Shown piece by piece: positions 33,338-45,383 of a stretch of 64,000 nucleotides of DNA. Source of the DNA: Fragilariopsis cylindrus CCMP1102 (lineage: Eukaryota; Bacillariophyta; Bacillariophyceae; Bacillariales; Bacillariaceae); assembly GCA_900095095.1 (NCBI GenBank), contig FMBT01000304.1, forward strand, positions 124,001 to 188,000, given 5' to 3'. The position numbers and the translations under genes are program-made. The notes under the pieces are model-generated. The model made no database searches. It was given only the letters and a program-made list of their open reading frames with translations, and was not told the DNA's origin. The first letter of the stretch is position 1, and every line of letters starts with the position of its first letter.

Positions 33338-36166
33338 TCACGCAGAAGCACTACTTCGTCTACGTTGTGAAAGAAGCAGTGGTGTCAATTCACTTCTATA
33401 ACTTCGTTGTTTTTCTTTAGTAGCAGTAGTACTTGTACGATCCAAAGTTAAAGCGTCGCTGGAACTACTGCTTCTGTTGCCATCATCATCATCTACTGCG
33501 TCCATTTCCATCATCCATGGTCCATCATCATTATTCAATAAACGTTTGAAATTATAATACAATCGTAGTAAGAATGCAAATATTAAAAATAATTGTGGTA
33601 TATTCATTGCAATATACCATGCAAATGCTGTTCGTTGAAATTCATCATACACGCCAGCACCATATGTTGCCACATACATAGCAGGTATGTATGCAAATAT
33701 AACAGCACAAATAGTACTTTTGACTAAAAAATCAAAATCCAGTAAAGATAGTAATATTGAACGTAGTACTAATGATATAGAATCAATTATACTACCAAAT
33801 GCTAATGCAGTCATTGTATATTGTAATGTATAATTACCTCTATCGCTACTATCACCATCACCATCACCACCATCACCATCACCACTACTAATACCGTCAC
33901 CATTAATACCAAAAATTTCAATAAAGAAATTTACACATTGTTCATTGGATGCATATACGCATGCATTACTACCATATACCAAAGCAATTTCATGTCGATC
34001 CTTTACAACAGAAATCACAATTCCTGGTATTAATAATAATACACATAGAACACATATGGTTGCAAATTGTACAAATTTAATATACTTATTTTGTGCTAAT
34101 AATGTGGATCCAATTAATTTAAACATCATTGATATACCTAACGCGTATCCATACCCATATGCCGGCAATGCTGATTGGAGTGCACTAATTTGATATGCAA
34201 CAGCACTATCTTCTAATAATGCAACATATAATGTAAATGATACACATCCTTGTATAGCAACATCCATAAACATAACTTTTAATCCATCTAATAATAAATC
34301 TATTGTTGATGTTGACATTGGTGTTGATGATGATGATTCTTCGTTGTTTTTCTTCTTCGTCGTCTCATTAACGTCTTTGATCAGTTTTGTTGTTTCATTG
34401 ACGCTAGTGGACGCTGATGATGCAGATGATGCAGATGATGCAGTTTTAGACGGTTTAAATTGTAAAAATATTGATAATAATTTTGTAAATGATAAATGTA
34501 CACCAGTCCTATTACAAATTTGAGATCCTAATGGTGTTATTAGGTATAGAATTGTTAATAATGGTATAGTGAAATCATATACGTAATCAGCTATACCAAT
34601 TAATGTTAGTGGATTTGATGATGTATCAACATATGTAAACCAAATATATAGATTGAGACTTAATGATATTGTCATTATCCAACCAATTTCCTATGACGTA
34701 GAAAGAAAGAAAGAAAGTAGGGAAAGAATCGAAAGGAAGCGGAGAGGAAAGAGATAAGTATATTATTCGGTCGAGACGAGATGAGGACCTTCACGACTAA
34801 GAACGAGTTTTTCCTGCATGTATACTACGTACCATTGTTGCTTTACTACCAAAAAAGAAACCACTCATTACCATACCAATTTGTTGAAATATCATGGACC
34901 ATGATTTCATCATCCAATATGGTAATACAGCAGCATGTGCTGTTGCTGTTTTTGATTCTGATTCTGATATATCGTTTCCAAAAAATTCACATCCTTTATA
35001 TAGTAATTGATCATGATGTAAACCAGGATTGGTTAATGATTGAAATAGAGTTGGTACCAAACCAAGTACTGTACCAATTAAACCAGCAATTATTCCTGTG
35101 ACAATACTACCAGCAATGCCAGTATGTATTAATTGATTTGTTTTGATTTTATCATTCCTTCCTAATGCATAACCAATTTGTACTAAAACATAATATACAG
35201 ACGCAGATGAATATGAATGTAAAAGTAGGGGATGGGGGGGGGGGGGGGGTAAGAGGCTTACAACAAAAAAGAGAGAAGGAGGATATCAAGATGACGACAG
35301 ACATAAGACAGTACAACTTCCTAGAGATAAGTGGGTTTTTGCATTGCATTGCATTTCACTCCTTTATTGCTTGCTGGCCTTCGTGACGAGTTAGTTAGTT
35401 AGTTTACTTCTCCCTCTATACAAAGAAATCTCTTTCTACTGCCACGTAACGACGTACCTAATATAATATCTTCAATAAAATAAAAGATTGTTTGATAGGG
35501 TACCATAAATGCATCTGCAGCAATCATTAAATTTCGATTGGAGACACTCAAATTGGTTTGATAAGAATTTCGTAATGCGATTGATGCTGGTACTGTTAAC
35601 ATCATAAATGATAAAAAACCTTTCGACCATATCCATATAAGCAAAGAACGTATTGGTAATTTGGACTGTATTTGTGCTATATACCATGGAATTATCTTAG
35701 TACTGCCATCAATAACTTCTTTGTCTTCATTATCGTCGGCTTCATTCTCATTCTCAGTACTTCCATTTTTAGACTTTTTCTTCTCTTTCTCTTTGATAGA
35801 GGTTTTTATATATAGTATTGGTATTAATACACATAATATCATATATTGTGTTGACCAACTACTTTGTTCATTAATTGATTCTTTATTATATGTACAACAC
35901 TCATGTGGTAAACTGGATGGATGACAATTTGCTGTATCAAATATACACGTTGTTGTACGTGATGTAAATGATGAATCTGAATCTTCATCTTCGTTTTCAT
36001 TATTTGTACCATACAACGATGACGATGACGATGATGAGGACGGAAAAAGTTCTGATTTTGTCCCTTCAACAACATTTCCATTTATATCATAATAAATGAA
36101 ATCCTTAATCGTACATGATGACGACATATCATTATTATTATTATCATTATCGGTCTCGGTACTCAT
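33338..36166 (-). CDS. Polytopic membrane transporter, possibly MATE-type (three exons)
   Basis: Exons 36166-35458, 35182-34833 and 34690-33338 join in phase (GTACGT/TTTTAG and GTACGT/CATAG borders), giving 803 residues. After an acidic, Ser-rich N-terminus with a Cys-containing segment (CIFDTANCHPSSLPHECC) and one helix come about eleven more hydrophobic helices in two halves. The halves are separated by a Lys/Ser/Thr-rich loop near residue 460. Matching features in each half, such as VQIGYALGRNDKIKTNQLIH and VAYQISALQSALPAYGYGYA, with a following LIGSTLLAQNKYIKFVQFA, resemble the duplicated bundles of MATE-type efflux carriers. The substrate is unknown, and the family call is tentative; an unrelated lineage-specific carrier is the alternative. 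The acidic N-terminal 150 residues and the Asp/Gly/Ser loop at 33840-33890 are low-complexity insertions. Confidence 0.65.
35234..35249. repeat. Poly-G run (16 bases) in a transporter intron
   Basis: Sixteen consecutive G on the plus strand (C on the transcript) inside intron 1 of the transporter gene; such runs are often length-variable or misassembled. Confidence 0.8.
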
Positions 36167-36820
36167 TATTGCACTAGTTCTAGTAGAAAATAGATCGATG
36201 ATGGTATGTATATTCCTTTCTACAGTATGTACCGGTACTGTATGTGTTGTTCAGTGTTTTGTTTTGTGTTGTGTACTTTATGTTGTTAAAGCGCCGTTGT
36301 CGGTTGTTTGTTGTCGGTTGTTTGTTGTCGAAGAGCGAAAAGGGAGGATTTGAGAATTTTTCGTGCGTGCATGTTTTGCCTAATATTTTAAAAAGTAAAT
36401 CTTTTGCATTCATCACGTTTTTTTTTTCTTCGCGACAATCTTTGTTTACTTTATTATCGTTAGTGATTATAGTGCGCCACTTTGCGCTAACAAAGAAAAA
36501 CAACAAAAAAGATATGAAACTATGTCTTGTATGGAATGAAAAATATGTTTAGTATGTACATTACATACATAGGATAACAATCAATCATCATCGTCTTGAT
36601 CTCTTCTTCTTCTTCTTCTTCTTCACAACAACAATCATTTTGAAAAAGCAAAGATCTGATCGTACTAACTTTTTACTGTAACAACGAAAGATCTGAGGAC
36701 ATCAAAGAAGAAAGAAAAAAAAGAATACTAGCTACTACGGTAGACAGACTGTAGTCCTACACAGCAAAAAAGAGAAGACAAAGGAAGGAAGGGAACAATC
36801 ACAACATTCTGTTTTAAATA
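36167..36820. other. Divergent intergenic region
   Basis: Upstream of both the minus-strand transporter and the plus-strand beta-mannosidase-like gene. Contains a duplicated GTCGGTTGTTTGTT (36298-36325), a CTT tract (36602-36622) and a purine-rich stretch just before the next ATG. No gene supported. Confidence 0.5.
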
Positions 36821-38468
36821 ATGATGATGATTATGAGAAGTGGTTCTTTTATAACATTTAGTAGTACGATTATTATCGGATGTTATTGTTGTTTTGGTCT
36901 ACTATTATTACTACTACTATTATTGATGGATGTTGATGTTGATGGTGTTGTTGCTGCTTCTGTTGATACTGTTGCAAGAAGAAGTTTACGTGATCGACCT
37001 ATTCAAGGTAATTCAATTTTATATCTAGATAATAATCCTGAATTTATTACTACTACTTCTTCAAAGAATAAATGGACATTACAACTTGTGAGCAGCAACG
37101 ACAACGACAACGACAGCGACGATAGTAATGGTAGTAAAAGTATAGGCAAGATTATGACAGCAACTGTACCAGGTGATATAGTATCAGATTTCATTCATAA
37201 TAATTGGTACAACGAACCATATTTTAATAATCAATTTCAAAATACATCATTTTGTGATATGAATAGTGAAAGTCAAAGTGATATTGATACGTCAAGTGAT
37301 AATAAACTCCATTTAGTATGGGAATATAGAATTGAATTTGATATATCATCTCTCATACCGGTAGTTGACTATGATCATGATCATGAAGACAACAACGACA
37401 ACAACGACAACAATTCTGATGATTCATCAACGTCAACGTCTTCCACAAGTATTTTATTAGTATTTGATGGTATAAAAATGGGTGGTAAAATATATTTAAA
37501 TGATCTATATTTAGGTACAACCACCGATCAATTTTTACGTTATGTATATCCATTATCCTATACTACTACTACTGCAACTTCTTTGGCGAATTCTACAGAT
37601 AGTTCCACTCATAAGACAAATATACTAAATAGGGCTGGTAAAAGAAATAGACTTGTAGTACGTTTTGATCCTAGTAGTAAAGATAACAGACTACTAACAA
37701 ATGGTAGATTTAGTGCCTGTAGTGGAGGATGGGATTGGGCACCCTATAGTAATTGTCCACATACATCGGATACGAATTCAAAAACATATACATTTGGTAT
37801 CACAAAATCTGTCTATTTAGTATCGTCATCTAATTCAGTTTCTGTTTCTGCTAGTTCTGCTACTGGATTGGAATTGAAATCAAAAGATTCGAAATTGAAA
37901 TCAAGTAATACTACTACTACAAACTCTGTTGTATCAGTTGCTGATGGTACTGGTGATGGTGGTGCTGATGGTACTGGTGGTGCTGATGGTGCTGATGGTG
38001 CTGGTGCTGGTACTGGTACTGGTACTGAAGGTACTGGTACTGAAGGTACTGGTACTGAAGGTACTGCTAGTGCTGTATTCATTACAGCGATTGTACCACA
38101 AATCATGTATCGTGGTGATTATCCTATTCTATCTTTAATAGATGGTGAGCATGATGGATTTGATGTAAATATTCGAGTCCATTTTTTAATGATACTATCA
38201 TCACCAGTAGTAACAAACACAAGACCAGTTCAAGTTCAAGCGAAAGGACGTCTGGAGGTACAAGGGATGTGGGGATCTCAAACTGTCATATCTAAGATAA
38301 TTCAATGGGATAATAACGTAAGTAGTGGAAGTAATAGTAGTAGTACTGAAATTGAAATGAATGTAACAGTATCACTAGTAGCTGATTCAAAGGATATAAA
38401 ATTATGGTGGCCAACTGGAATGGGTCCAACCACTGCAACTGCAACTGCAGCAGCAATGTATGATGATA

Positions 38469-38505
<37 letters not shown>

Positions 38506-41441
38506 GAACTATGACGAAATAATACGGCCGTCGTCGGTAGAAGAACTAATACTTATTAAAAGACATTTATATGATATCCATGTTCGATTTATTCCTGACA
38601 CTACTGCCGATCCAAAAACAAATAATAGTGGGATAATACAAGATACAAGACGAATAGGATTTCGTCATTTTGCATTAGTGACAGGAAATGATACTGATCT
38701 AAATTATGTTACTAATTCCTATAACAAACAAGGTACCGAATTCCATGGGATGTATTATCGAATTAATGGTATACCAATATGGTCTAGAGGTGGTAATATG
38801 ATACCAATGGATATATTAGAAGGCCGGTATACGATAAAAGGACATATACAACTAATTAAATCAGCAATATATGCAAATATGAATACATTACGTGTCTGGG
38901 GTGGTGGTATATTTTTACCAAAACTATGGTATGATATCTGTGATGACTATGGTATACTAGTGATACAAGACCAAATGTAAGTAAACAACTACTACTTTGT
39001 CCTAAACTTTCTTGATTTGAGTCGTCTTCAACGTCCTTCCTATTTCGTCGTCGTCCATATCCTTCTTTGTTTTCCCCTTTCGGTTCAAATTCTCCTCCCG
39101 GTACTTTGTTTTGTTTTATGATCCAACCCCTTCCGGTCCTTTTCCTTCTCGAATCATTCCTCACCCTCCTCATACTACACTTCCTCTGGATCGGTTCCCT
39201 TTCTTTTCCCCCCCTTTTTCTTATCCTGTCCTTCCCGCTTCGGAATCATCCATTCAACTGTAACTTGTTTTAATACAGGTATGCACAAAATGGACATCAA
39301 CCTACTGAAGAAAAAACACAAGAATTAGAAATACGACACAATATTAGGTTATTAAGTGAACATCCATCAATTATTATATATGATGGTTGTAATGAATGTC
39401 AAGTATATATGGATGATCCAAATACAAGTATTTATGCAACATTTGTGATGCGTATTGTTGCCGAAGAAGACTATTCGCGTTCTATATGGCCATCCTGTCC
39501 AGGAAATGGTTGGACGTCTGGTGTTGATAAATTAACATCAAGACCATTCCGTAGTAGTCGACAACACCACCACCACCACCAACAACAACAACAACCATTG
39601 GTAACACCAAATTATAATCGTAGTAGACATACAATTGAAGTACATGGTCCATATATACATGGTGGTGGTTTCCCGGCAATGAATGGTAATAATCATATGA
39701 AACCAATAATTGATCCACAATTACCAATACAGCTTGATCACATTCAAGAAGAACACAGTAAAATGGGTATATCCTACCCATCAACATTTGTTAGTGAATT
39801 TGGTGTCGGTGGTGTAATGAGTTCATTTGAATCAATGAGTGCAACATTATCCAGAGATAATTGGTCATTACATGGAGGACCAAACTCGGAACCAGATCAA
39901 TGTACTGATGATAATGACTATAATAAAAAATGTGTTGGTAATAATACTATGGCACAAAGAAATTATCCATGGTAAGTCTACTCAAATGTACTGGCTCACC
40001 ACGTGCATATGTGAGAGACTTAAATATATGCAGTGGATTGAATTTGAACTCACTTTCCTCCTACGGATCTCCCTTTTCTCTCTTCGTTGACCGACTTTTT
40101 GTATTATATATATATATATTTATTGTTCTGTATGAAGTGATAACGTTATACTTGCATATTTTGTTGATAAACCAAACGAATACTTCCAACATCATCCGAA
40201 TAATAATAATGGCAGCAATCGGATCAAGAAAAAATTTCAACAACAATTATATCATTGTATGATAGGACAAGCACTTCAGGTAAAAAGTGTTACTGAGAAA
40301 CGTAAATCTACAAACGAATTAGGACATTTAGTATGGCAATTGAATGAAATTTGGCCGACAGGTACGTGCGTACTGGCTGGCTACGCATTATTGTTGTTTG
40401 TTGTTTGATATTTTTGTTGTTGCTTTTTTTTTCTTATTGATGCTACCGTTGTTGTTTCCCTCCAAACTCGATGTTATCGCCGTTGTTGTGCTTTTCGAAT
40501 CTACATTTATTATTGCAGGTGGTTGGGGTTCTTTAGAATATGGCAATCATAATTTACCTCAAGGTGGTCAAGTTGTTGGTGGACGATGGAAGCCACTACA
40601 TTACTTTTATCGTTCTTCATTATTTCGTGATGTATCTGCAACCTGTGGTGCAAATGGGATTGGATACATTAGAAATGATTCCGGTGAAAGAAATTTTACT
40701 GGTGTTGTTGAAATGAATGTAATTAATATCGAAACTGGTCATACCGACAGTTATTATCAAGAAGAAACAAATAGTGATATATATTTGCCACCTGGACCAG
40801 GTTCACTTAAGAAATTAAATTGTCCTAATAACATTAATGGTACAACTCATTTCATGTCAATTGATGTGTTTCGATACACTACTGACGGCCTTGGTGGCAG
40901 TGGTGGTGGTGGTACTGATGCTAGTAGTAGTGGAAAACAACGTCGTCGTCGTCGTCGTCGTAAATTAGAATCTCATAATTCACCTTTATTATTTTTACCA
41001 CCAAAGGATATTACAGCAGTCTGGTGCGATAGTGGTTTAGATGTCAACGTTCTTGAATATAATGACTACAAAAAATCTGGAACTGAAACTGAAACAATTG
41101 GATATTATGATCCAAAAATTCTTGTACCGACAATAATACAAATTGAAGTAACAGCTAAAGTACCGGTAGCATTATTGGTTGTATTAACAACACAGGCACA
41201 TGGCCGTTTTAGTGATAATGCATTTACTATTATAGGTGGAAAAATTATAATAGAATTTTATCCGTTTGATAATAGTAGTACAAACGATGACGATGACGAT
41301 GACGATGATCCAATAATGCCAATAGAAGATACTATAAATCTATTGAAACGTACACTACGGGTGGAAGATATGGCAATGCATCAAGATAATGACAAGTGTC
41401 GTCGTAAAGTAGTAGGTGAAAGTAGTAGTGTATGGTCATAG
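36821..41441 (+). CDS. Glycoside hydrolase family 2, beta-mannosidase-like (four exons)
   Basis: Exons 36821-38976, 39279-39971, 40138-40361 and 40519-41441 (GTAAGT, GTAAGT, GTACGT donors; CAG, AAG, CAG acceptors) keep phase and give 1,331 residues. An N-terminal hydrophobic stretch (CFGLLLLLLLLLMDVDV) is a signal peptide or anchor, pointing to the secretory or lysosome-like system. The sugar-binding domain (KIMTATVPGDIVSDFIHNNW, FSACSGGWDWAPYSNC) is followed by a beta-sandwich and a TIM barrel (GGNMIPMD, NTLRVWGGGIFLPKLWYDIC, then DQMYAQNGHQ). The catalytic pair is visible: acid/base Glu758 in YDGCNE and nucleophile Glu892 in VSEFGVGG. After it come NYPCDNV, HLVWQLNEIWPTGGWGSLEY and RWKPLHYFYR, all typical of beta-mannosidases. 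It would hydrolyse terminal beta-mannose from N-glycan cores or mannans. Family length is normally 850-950; the excess is Asn/Asp/Thr/Gly insertions (for example GTGTGTEGTGTEG and a poly-Asp run). Confidence 0.9.
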
Positions 41442-41667
41442 AACTAGTGCGGAAAAATAAACAATATAAACCAAATAAATTCACTATTAATATTACTATT
41501 TTACTTTTTAAACAGTTATTTTTCTTCTTCTGGGGGGTAGTAACAATGATCGAGGAGATAACTAATCGAAACAACACACATCCATCTCGTCATTAATTGT
41601 AGTAATAGAACACTCACACAATCAAAGATAGATAGATAACACAATATAATATAACATTCCTTGGGAC

Positions 41668-42201
41668 TTAAAGTTCTTCCCCTTCTTGATCTTGTCGTTC
41701 TTTCCGTTTCCGTTGTCGTTCTACACGTTTTGCTTCACGTTCTTCTTTCCGTGCACTACGTTTTGCTTCCTTCTCACTTCTACTTAAATTTTGTCGTTCA
41801 TTCCGACGTTGTTTCCGTTCTTCTTTCCATTTTTGTTTACTACCACCACCACTACCTGGCATAAAATCATCATCATCATCATTATATCTCATTCTACCAC
41901 TACCCCAATCACTACCACCACCACGTTCCTTGTTTTTATTTCGTTTTGCCATTCGTTCTTCTTTAAATCTTTGTTTTTCAGATGGACTTTTACGTTTCTT
42001 CTTCTTTCTATAACTATCATCAATGTCACCACCACCATCACCACCGTTACTAGATGATGCTGTACCCTTATTGTTAAATTTTAGACCAGATTCACGAAGA
42101 CGACTTGGTACATCATCAGCAGCAACAAAGCTCATCATTGCGAGTGATAAACAAATAAGTAACAACGAAGTTGTTGTTTTCGTCATCGTCAAAATCATCA
42201 T
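41668..42201 (-). CDS. Secreted highly charged Lys/Arg/Glu-rich protein
   Basis: A 177-residue protein from ATG at 42201. MMILTMTKTTTSLLLICLSL then AMMSFVAADD is a clear signal peptide. The mature part alternates basic and acidic residues (KEERMAKRNKNKERGGG, KEERKQRRNERQNLSRSEKE, KRVERQRKRKERQDQEGEEL), with one Gly-rich stretch and a poly-Asp run (DDDDDFMPGSGGG). Such a long charged helix-prone secreted protein matches no family I know; a role in polyanion or silica contact is speculation. Its 3' end lies 226 bp from the end of the converging beta-mannosidase-like gene. An alternative is a nuclear protein wrongly predicted as secreted, but the hydrophobic core is strong. Confidence 0.65.
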   Translation of the reverse strand: MMILTMTKTTTSLLLICLSLAMMSFVAADDVPSRLRESGLKFNNKGTASSSNGGDGGGDIDDSYRKKKKRKSPSEKQRFKEERMAKRNKNKERGGGSDWGSGRMRYNDDDDDFMPGSGGGSKQKWKEERKQRRNERQNLSRSEKEAKRSARKEEREAKRVERQRKRKERQDQEGEEL

Positions 42202-43598
42202 GATGTTTTTCTATTCTTTTTTACTCTTTATATTCTTTTTCTTATCACGTTAATAAACAGTGGTCTACTGTAGTAGCTGCCTAACACACAATTTTATGAA
42301 GGTTTACTACTGTATTACAGTAGTTGTTTTATGTTTTGTGGTGTCTATATTTACTGCTGCTTACAGTACTTGTACTTTTGCTTGGTAGTATCCACGAAAT
42401 AAGATGGATGCATGTGAGGAATGTCCTGAGCGATCCTGATGACACGTTAGTACAGTACTAAAAAAAGACACACTAAGCAACAAAGATCGAGCGATGCTAA
42501 AGTAGTAGAAAAAATCTTTTCGTTTGTCGTGCTGGGCCTTCTCCTTCCTCAAAGTACTACACAAAAGTGACGCTACTACTAGTACTAACTTAGTAACTTA
42601 AAAAACAATTCTGACACGTCACAGACGCACATCAATCAATTGAAAGATTGCTTTAAAAACCTACACGGGACTGGTATTCAATCACGTATGGAAGAACTAA
42701 AGTAGTAGTGGGAGATTTGTCGCGTAAAACATTATACCTACGCTTTGTACCTACGCTTTGTATCTTCAACCTCTTAGAGGCAGAGATCCAATTGGCATGG
42801 CATGGCATGACTTCTTGACTCGACTGAATCGGAGTCGACTCTTGGTGATGATATAGTAGTTGACGATGGATGCTCACGGATTTGTAATGATAGTACAGCA
42901 GGGTAAAGTTACCAAAAGAAGCCACGCAGAACAAAAGATTCCATCCTTCGAAGATTCGAAGAATGAATCCATCATCAGAAAAAAATGTGAACAACAAAAA
43001 ATCCATGGAATGACTGTCGTCCTGCCAACCCGAAACCAGTTCTTGTCATCGCTCTCTTTATATAACTAACGAACTTAACGGAAGTGTTGCCCTGTAGTAC
43101 AAACTAACTCCCTTTTATACCAATGATACGACACCATTATCTGGCGTGTACAGTACGTGTCGGGCCTAATTACTGTACTTGTACTGTACTGTACTGTACG
43201 CACACAAAGGTGAGAGGAAGGAAACACGCAACCATCATAGAAAATGACACAAACAAAAAATTATGCATGTCCTCAAAACTGAATTTCAAAAAAAAAACGT
43301 GTATTGTATTGTGATACTGTTTGCGACTTTGTCTCTTTAAAACCCCCATTTTTTGTCATATATGGAACAGCAACAGCATAAAATAAGATAAATATATACA
43401 TCTTATGAAGTATAACAACGTAACAATCTAACTAACTTGCTATATCTTATACGTTTTTACGCATACTAATATTGTTGTGAGAATGAGGAGTGAAGAGTGA
43501 GAGTTTAGCACAGCAGTATATTCAAAAAAGATAGAGAAAGAAAGAAAGAAAGAAAGGAATAAAAAAAAAGCGTTACGTAAAAATAGACCACACGAGCG
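42202..43598. other. Intergenic, no supported gene
   Basis: Overlapping open frames of 69-117 residues exist on both strands near 42.65-43.07 kb but none has a recognisable domain. Contains a GTACTGTACTGTACTGTACG run (43183-43202) and short A-runs. Confidence 0.45.
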
Positions 43599-43994
43599 AT
43601 GGATAACAACGAGCAGCAGGTGCAGCATGCAGCAGCAGCAGACAGTCTCAAAACAACGACAGTATCAATCGTTGTGTTGAAAGTAATATCAATGATGCAT
43701 TGAATGATATTATAGCACCTCACATTCTTTCTAAAATAAGATATGCTCTTCAAACTTTGATTTTTGAAGACAATGACGATGAACATGAATTGGGTCGTCT
43801 GTAACTATGTTAATAGTAAGATTAAAGATGAAGATAAGGAGGAAGATGAAGATAAGGATGAAGATGAAGACGAGGATAATCGTCCAAAGGGGAAAAAGAA
43901 ACGAAAACACGGCAACGAAGATGATACTGAGACAACAATGATAGAAGTACAGCATACTCAAAAAAATGAAAGAGAGAGATACGGCAGAGTATAG
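43599..43994 (+). pseudogene. Small acidic/basic protein gene with two frame breaks
   Basis: An ATG at 43599 opens MDNNEQQVQHAAAADS. The next protein-like stretch (about 43646-43803) lies two bases off: NNDSINRCVESNINDALNDI then IAPHILSKIRYALQTLIFED, ending LGRL. After a stop at about 43804 the original frame resumes (CNYVNSKIKDEDKEEDEDKD, a GKKKRKHG nuclear-type basic patch, and a terminal TQKNERERYGRV). The two shifts compensate. Each piece reads like real protein and the parts run in order, so a single small nuclear-type gene broken by two indels is likely. No canonical introns of sensible size restore it. The family is unknown. Confidence 0.4.
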
Positions 43995-44249
43995 CATAGC
44001 AGAGGGTTGTTAGTAACACACTTGTTTATTTAGTCTATAGTTATTACAATTCAACAACAATAAAAGATAGAGATAGTTCATTTCTCGTAATCTGTTCTTT
44101 TCTTGTCCTTTGGTGTTGCGGTAAACGGTAACTTCGTGCACAACGTTATATTCGTAACATCACTTCGTCTAAAACGGTATTTTGTGTTCACACTTCTTTT
44201 CTTTGTGCTTCGACTTCCTATATATAAACACTTCTCTCTTATTCGTGCT

Positions 44250-45383
44250 TCAACTCTTGCGGACACTTCTCCTTGAGCCTAAATCTTCTGCTTCTTCTGC
44301 TTCACTTTCGATCCATTGCTCTTTTTGGGCACCCAGCGGTGCTTCTACCGCTCTTTCTCTTTCTCGTTCCAGTGCTTCCAGTGCTTCGTTCCATTGCTCT
44401 TTTTCGATATCCAGCGCTTGTTCTACCGCTTTTTCACAGGCCATACGCTCATCATGATGAGCGTCAACCATATTATAATAAGGGAGAGAGATTGAGTCAT
44501 AATAATTGCCCCAAAGATGACGGCCAGTAAGAATATCGACACGTTGTTTTAATGCACGATGGATTAAAATGGGATCAAATGATGGCATGTCATCTTTCTT
44601 GCTTTCGTTCTGTTCAATATCATTATTGTTTTCCTGTGATAACATACGGCGTTTACGGCGTACAGCATTGCCACATTCTTCATTGGCTGTAAAGATCATA
44701 CTACCCATAACAATACGATCTTTCTTCCACGAAGCAGGACCAATCGTAACAGGTTGGATGCGGCTAATTTCAGTATCATCATCCTCATCCTCAGTGATGA
44801 TGCTATCATCATTCACATCTTTCAACATAACTAACCTTGCATCAGATCCTTGTTCATTTGCTACCCACATACTAGCAACATCTTCACCTGAAACACAATA
44901 CGATGTATATGTTCCTGTTGATGTTTCATTCGTTTCCGAATCAAAAATGTCTTCTTCCACTTCAATACTTGCAACTGTTTTAAATGTTGTTCCTTGTGCC
45001 TTGACAGTAACAATGTCCACTCCGCCGGCACCATCATTGACTTTCATTACACCAGTTTTCATATCAACAATAGTATCCTTACTATTCTTGACGGCCATAA
45101 CAGTACCGGCAACAGTACCGATGAATAATAATACACATAAGATGGCAAGTCCGTAATTTTGATTCTTGATTTGTTTATTATCGTCCTTCAAGCTTTGAAA
45201 CTGTGCGCCCAACGCAACAGCTTGTTCTCTTGATAAATGTCCTTTCCCTTCTACATCCATGTTCTTGGCAATACGTTCTGCATCGGTCAAGAATCCCTTT
45301 TCTGCTTGATCCCACATAGTACTTTCACGAGACATTTTAGCAGTCTTAGTGGCTGTTTCTTTTGGTTCAGTTGTCGAAGTCAT
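44250..45383 (-). CDS. Single-pass membrane protein with EF-hand-like N-terminus, diatom-type
   Basis: A 377-residue single-exon protein from ATG at 45383. The N-terminal 80 residues include AERIAKNMDVEGKGHLSREQ, an EF-hand-like helix-loop-helix, followed by a short coil and one transmembrane helix (GLAILCVLLFIGTVAGTVMA). There is no cleavable signal peptide, so the N-terminus should be cytosolic and the rest lumenal or outside. The lumenal part has a beta-rich stretch (DGAGGVDIVTVKAQGTTFKT), a conserved-looking segment CVSGEDVASMWVANEQGSDA and an N-glycosylation site, then RRKRRMLSQ, a possible processing site. The C-terminal 90 residues are a Glu/Arg/Ala-rich coil (LEALERERERAVEA). I recall similar proteins only from diatoms, but have no function for them. 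Confidence 0.65.
   Translation of the reverse strand: MTSTTEPKETATKTAKMSRESTMWDQAEKGFLTDAERIAKNMDVEGKGHLSREQAVALGAQFQSLKDDNKQIKNQNYGLAILCVLLFIGTVAGTVMAVKNSKDTIVDMKTGVMKVNDGAGGVDIVTVKAQGTTFKTVASIEVEEDIFDSETNETSTGTYTSYCVSGEDVASMWVANEQGSDARLVMLKDVNDDSIITEDEDDDTEISRIQPVTIGPASWKKDRIVMGSMIFTANEECGNAVRRKRRMLSQENNNDIEQNESKKDDMPSFDPILIHRALKQRVDILTGRHLWGNYYDSISLPYYNMVDAHHDERMACEKAVEQALDIEKEQWNEALEALERERERAVEAPLGAQKEQWIESEAEEAEDLGSRRSVRKS

Noticed and set aside
42653-43069. Overlapping frames of 117 (minus) and 69 (plus) residues
   Set aside because: Neither is recognisable, and they cannot both be real; no splice or context support.
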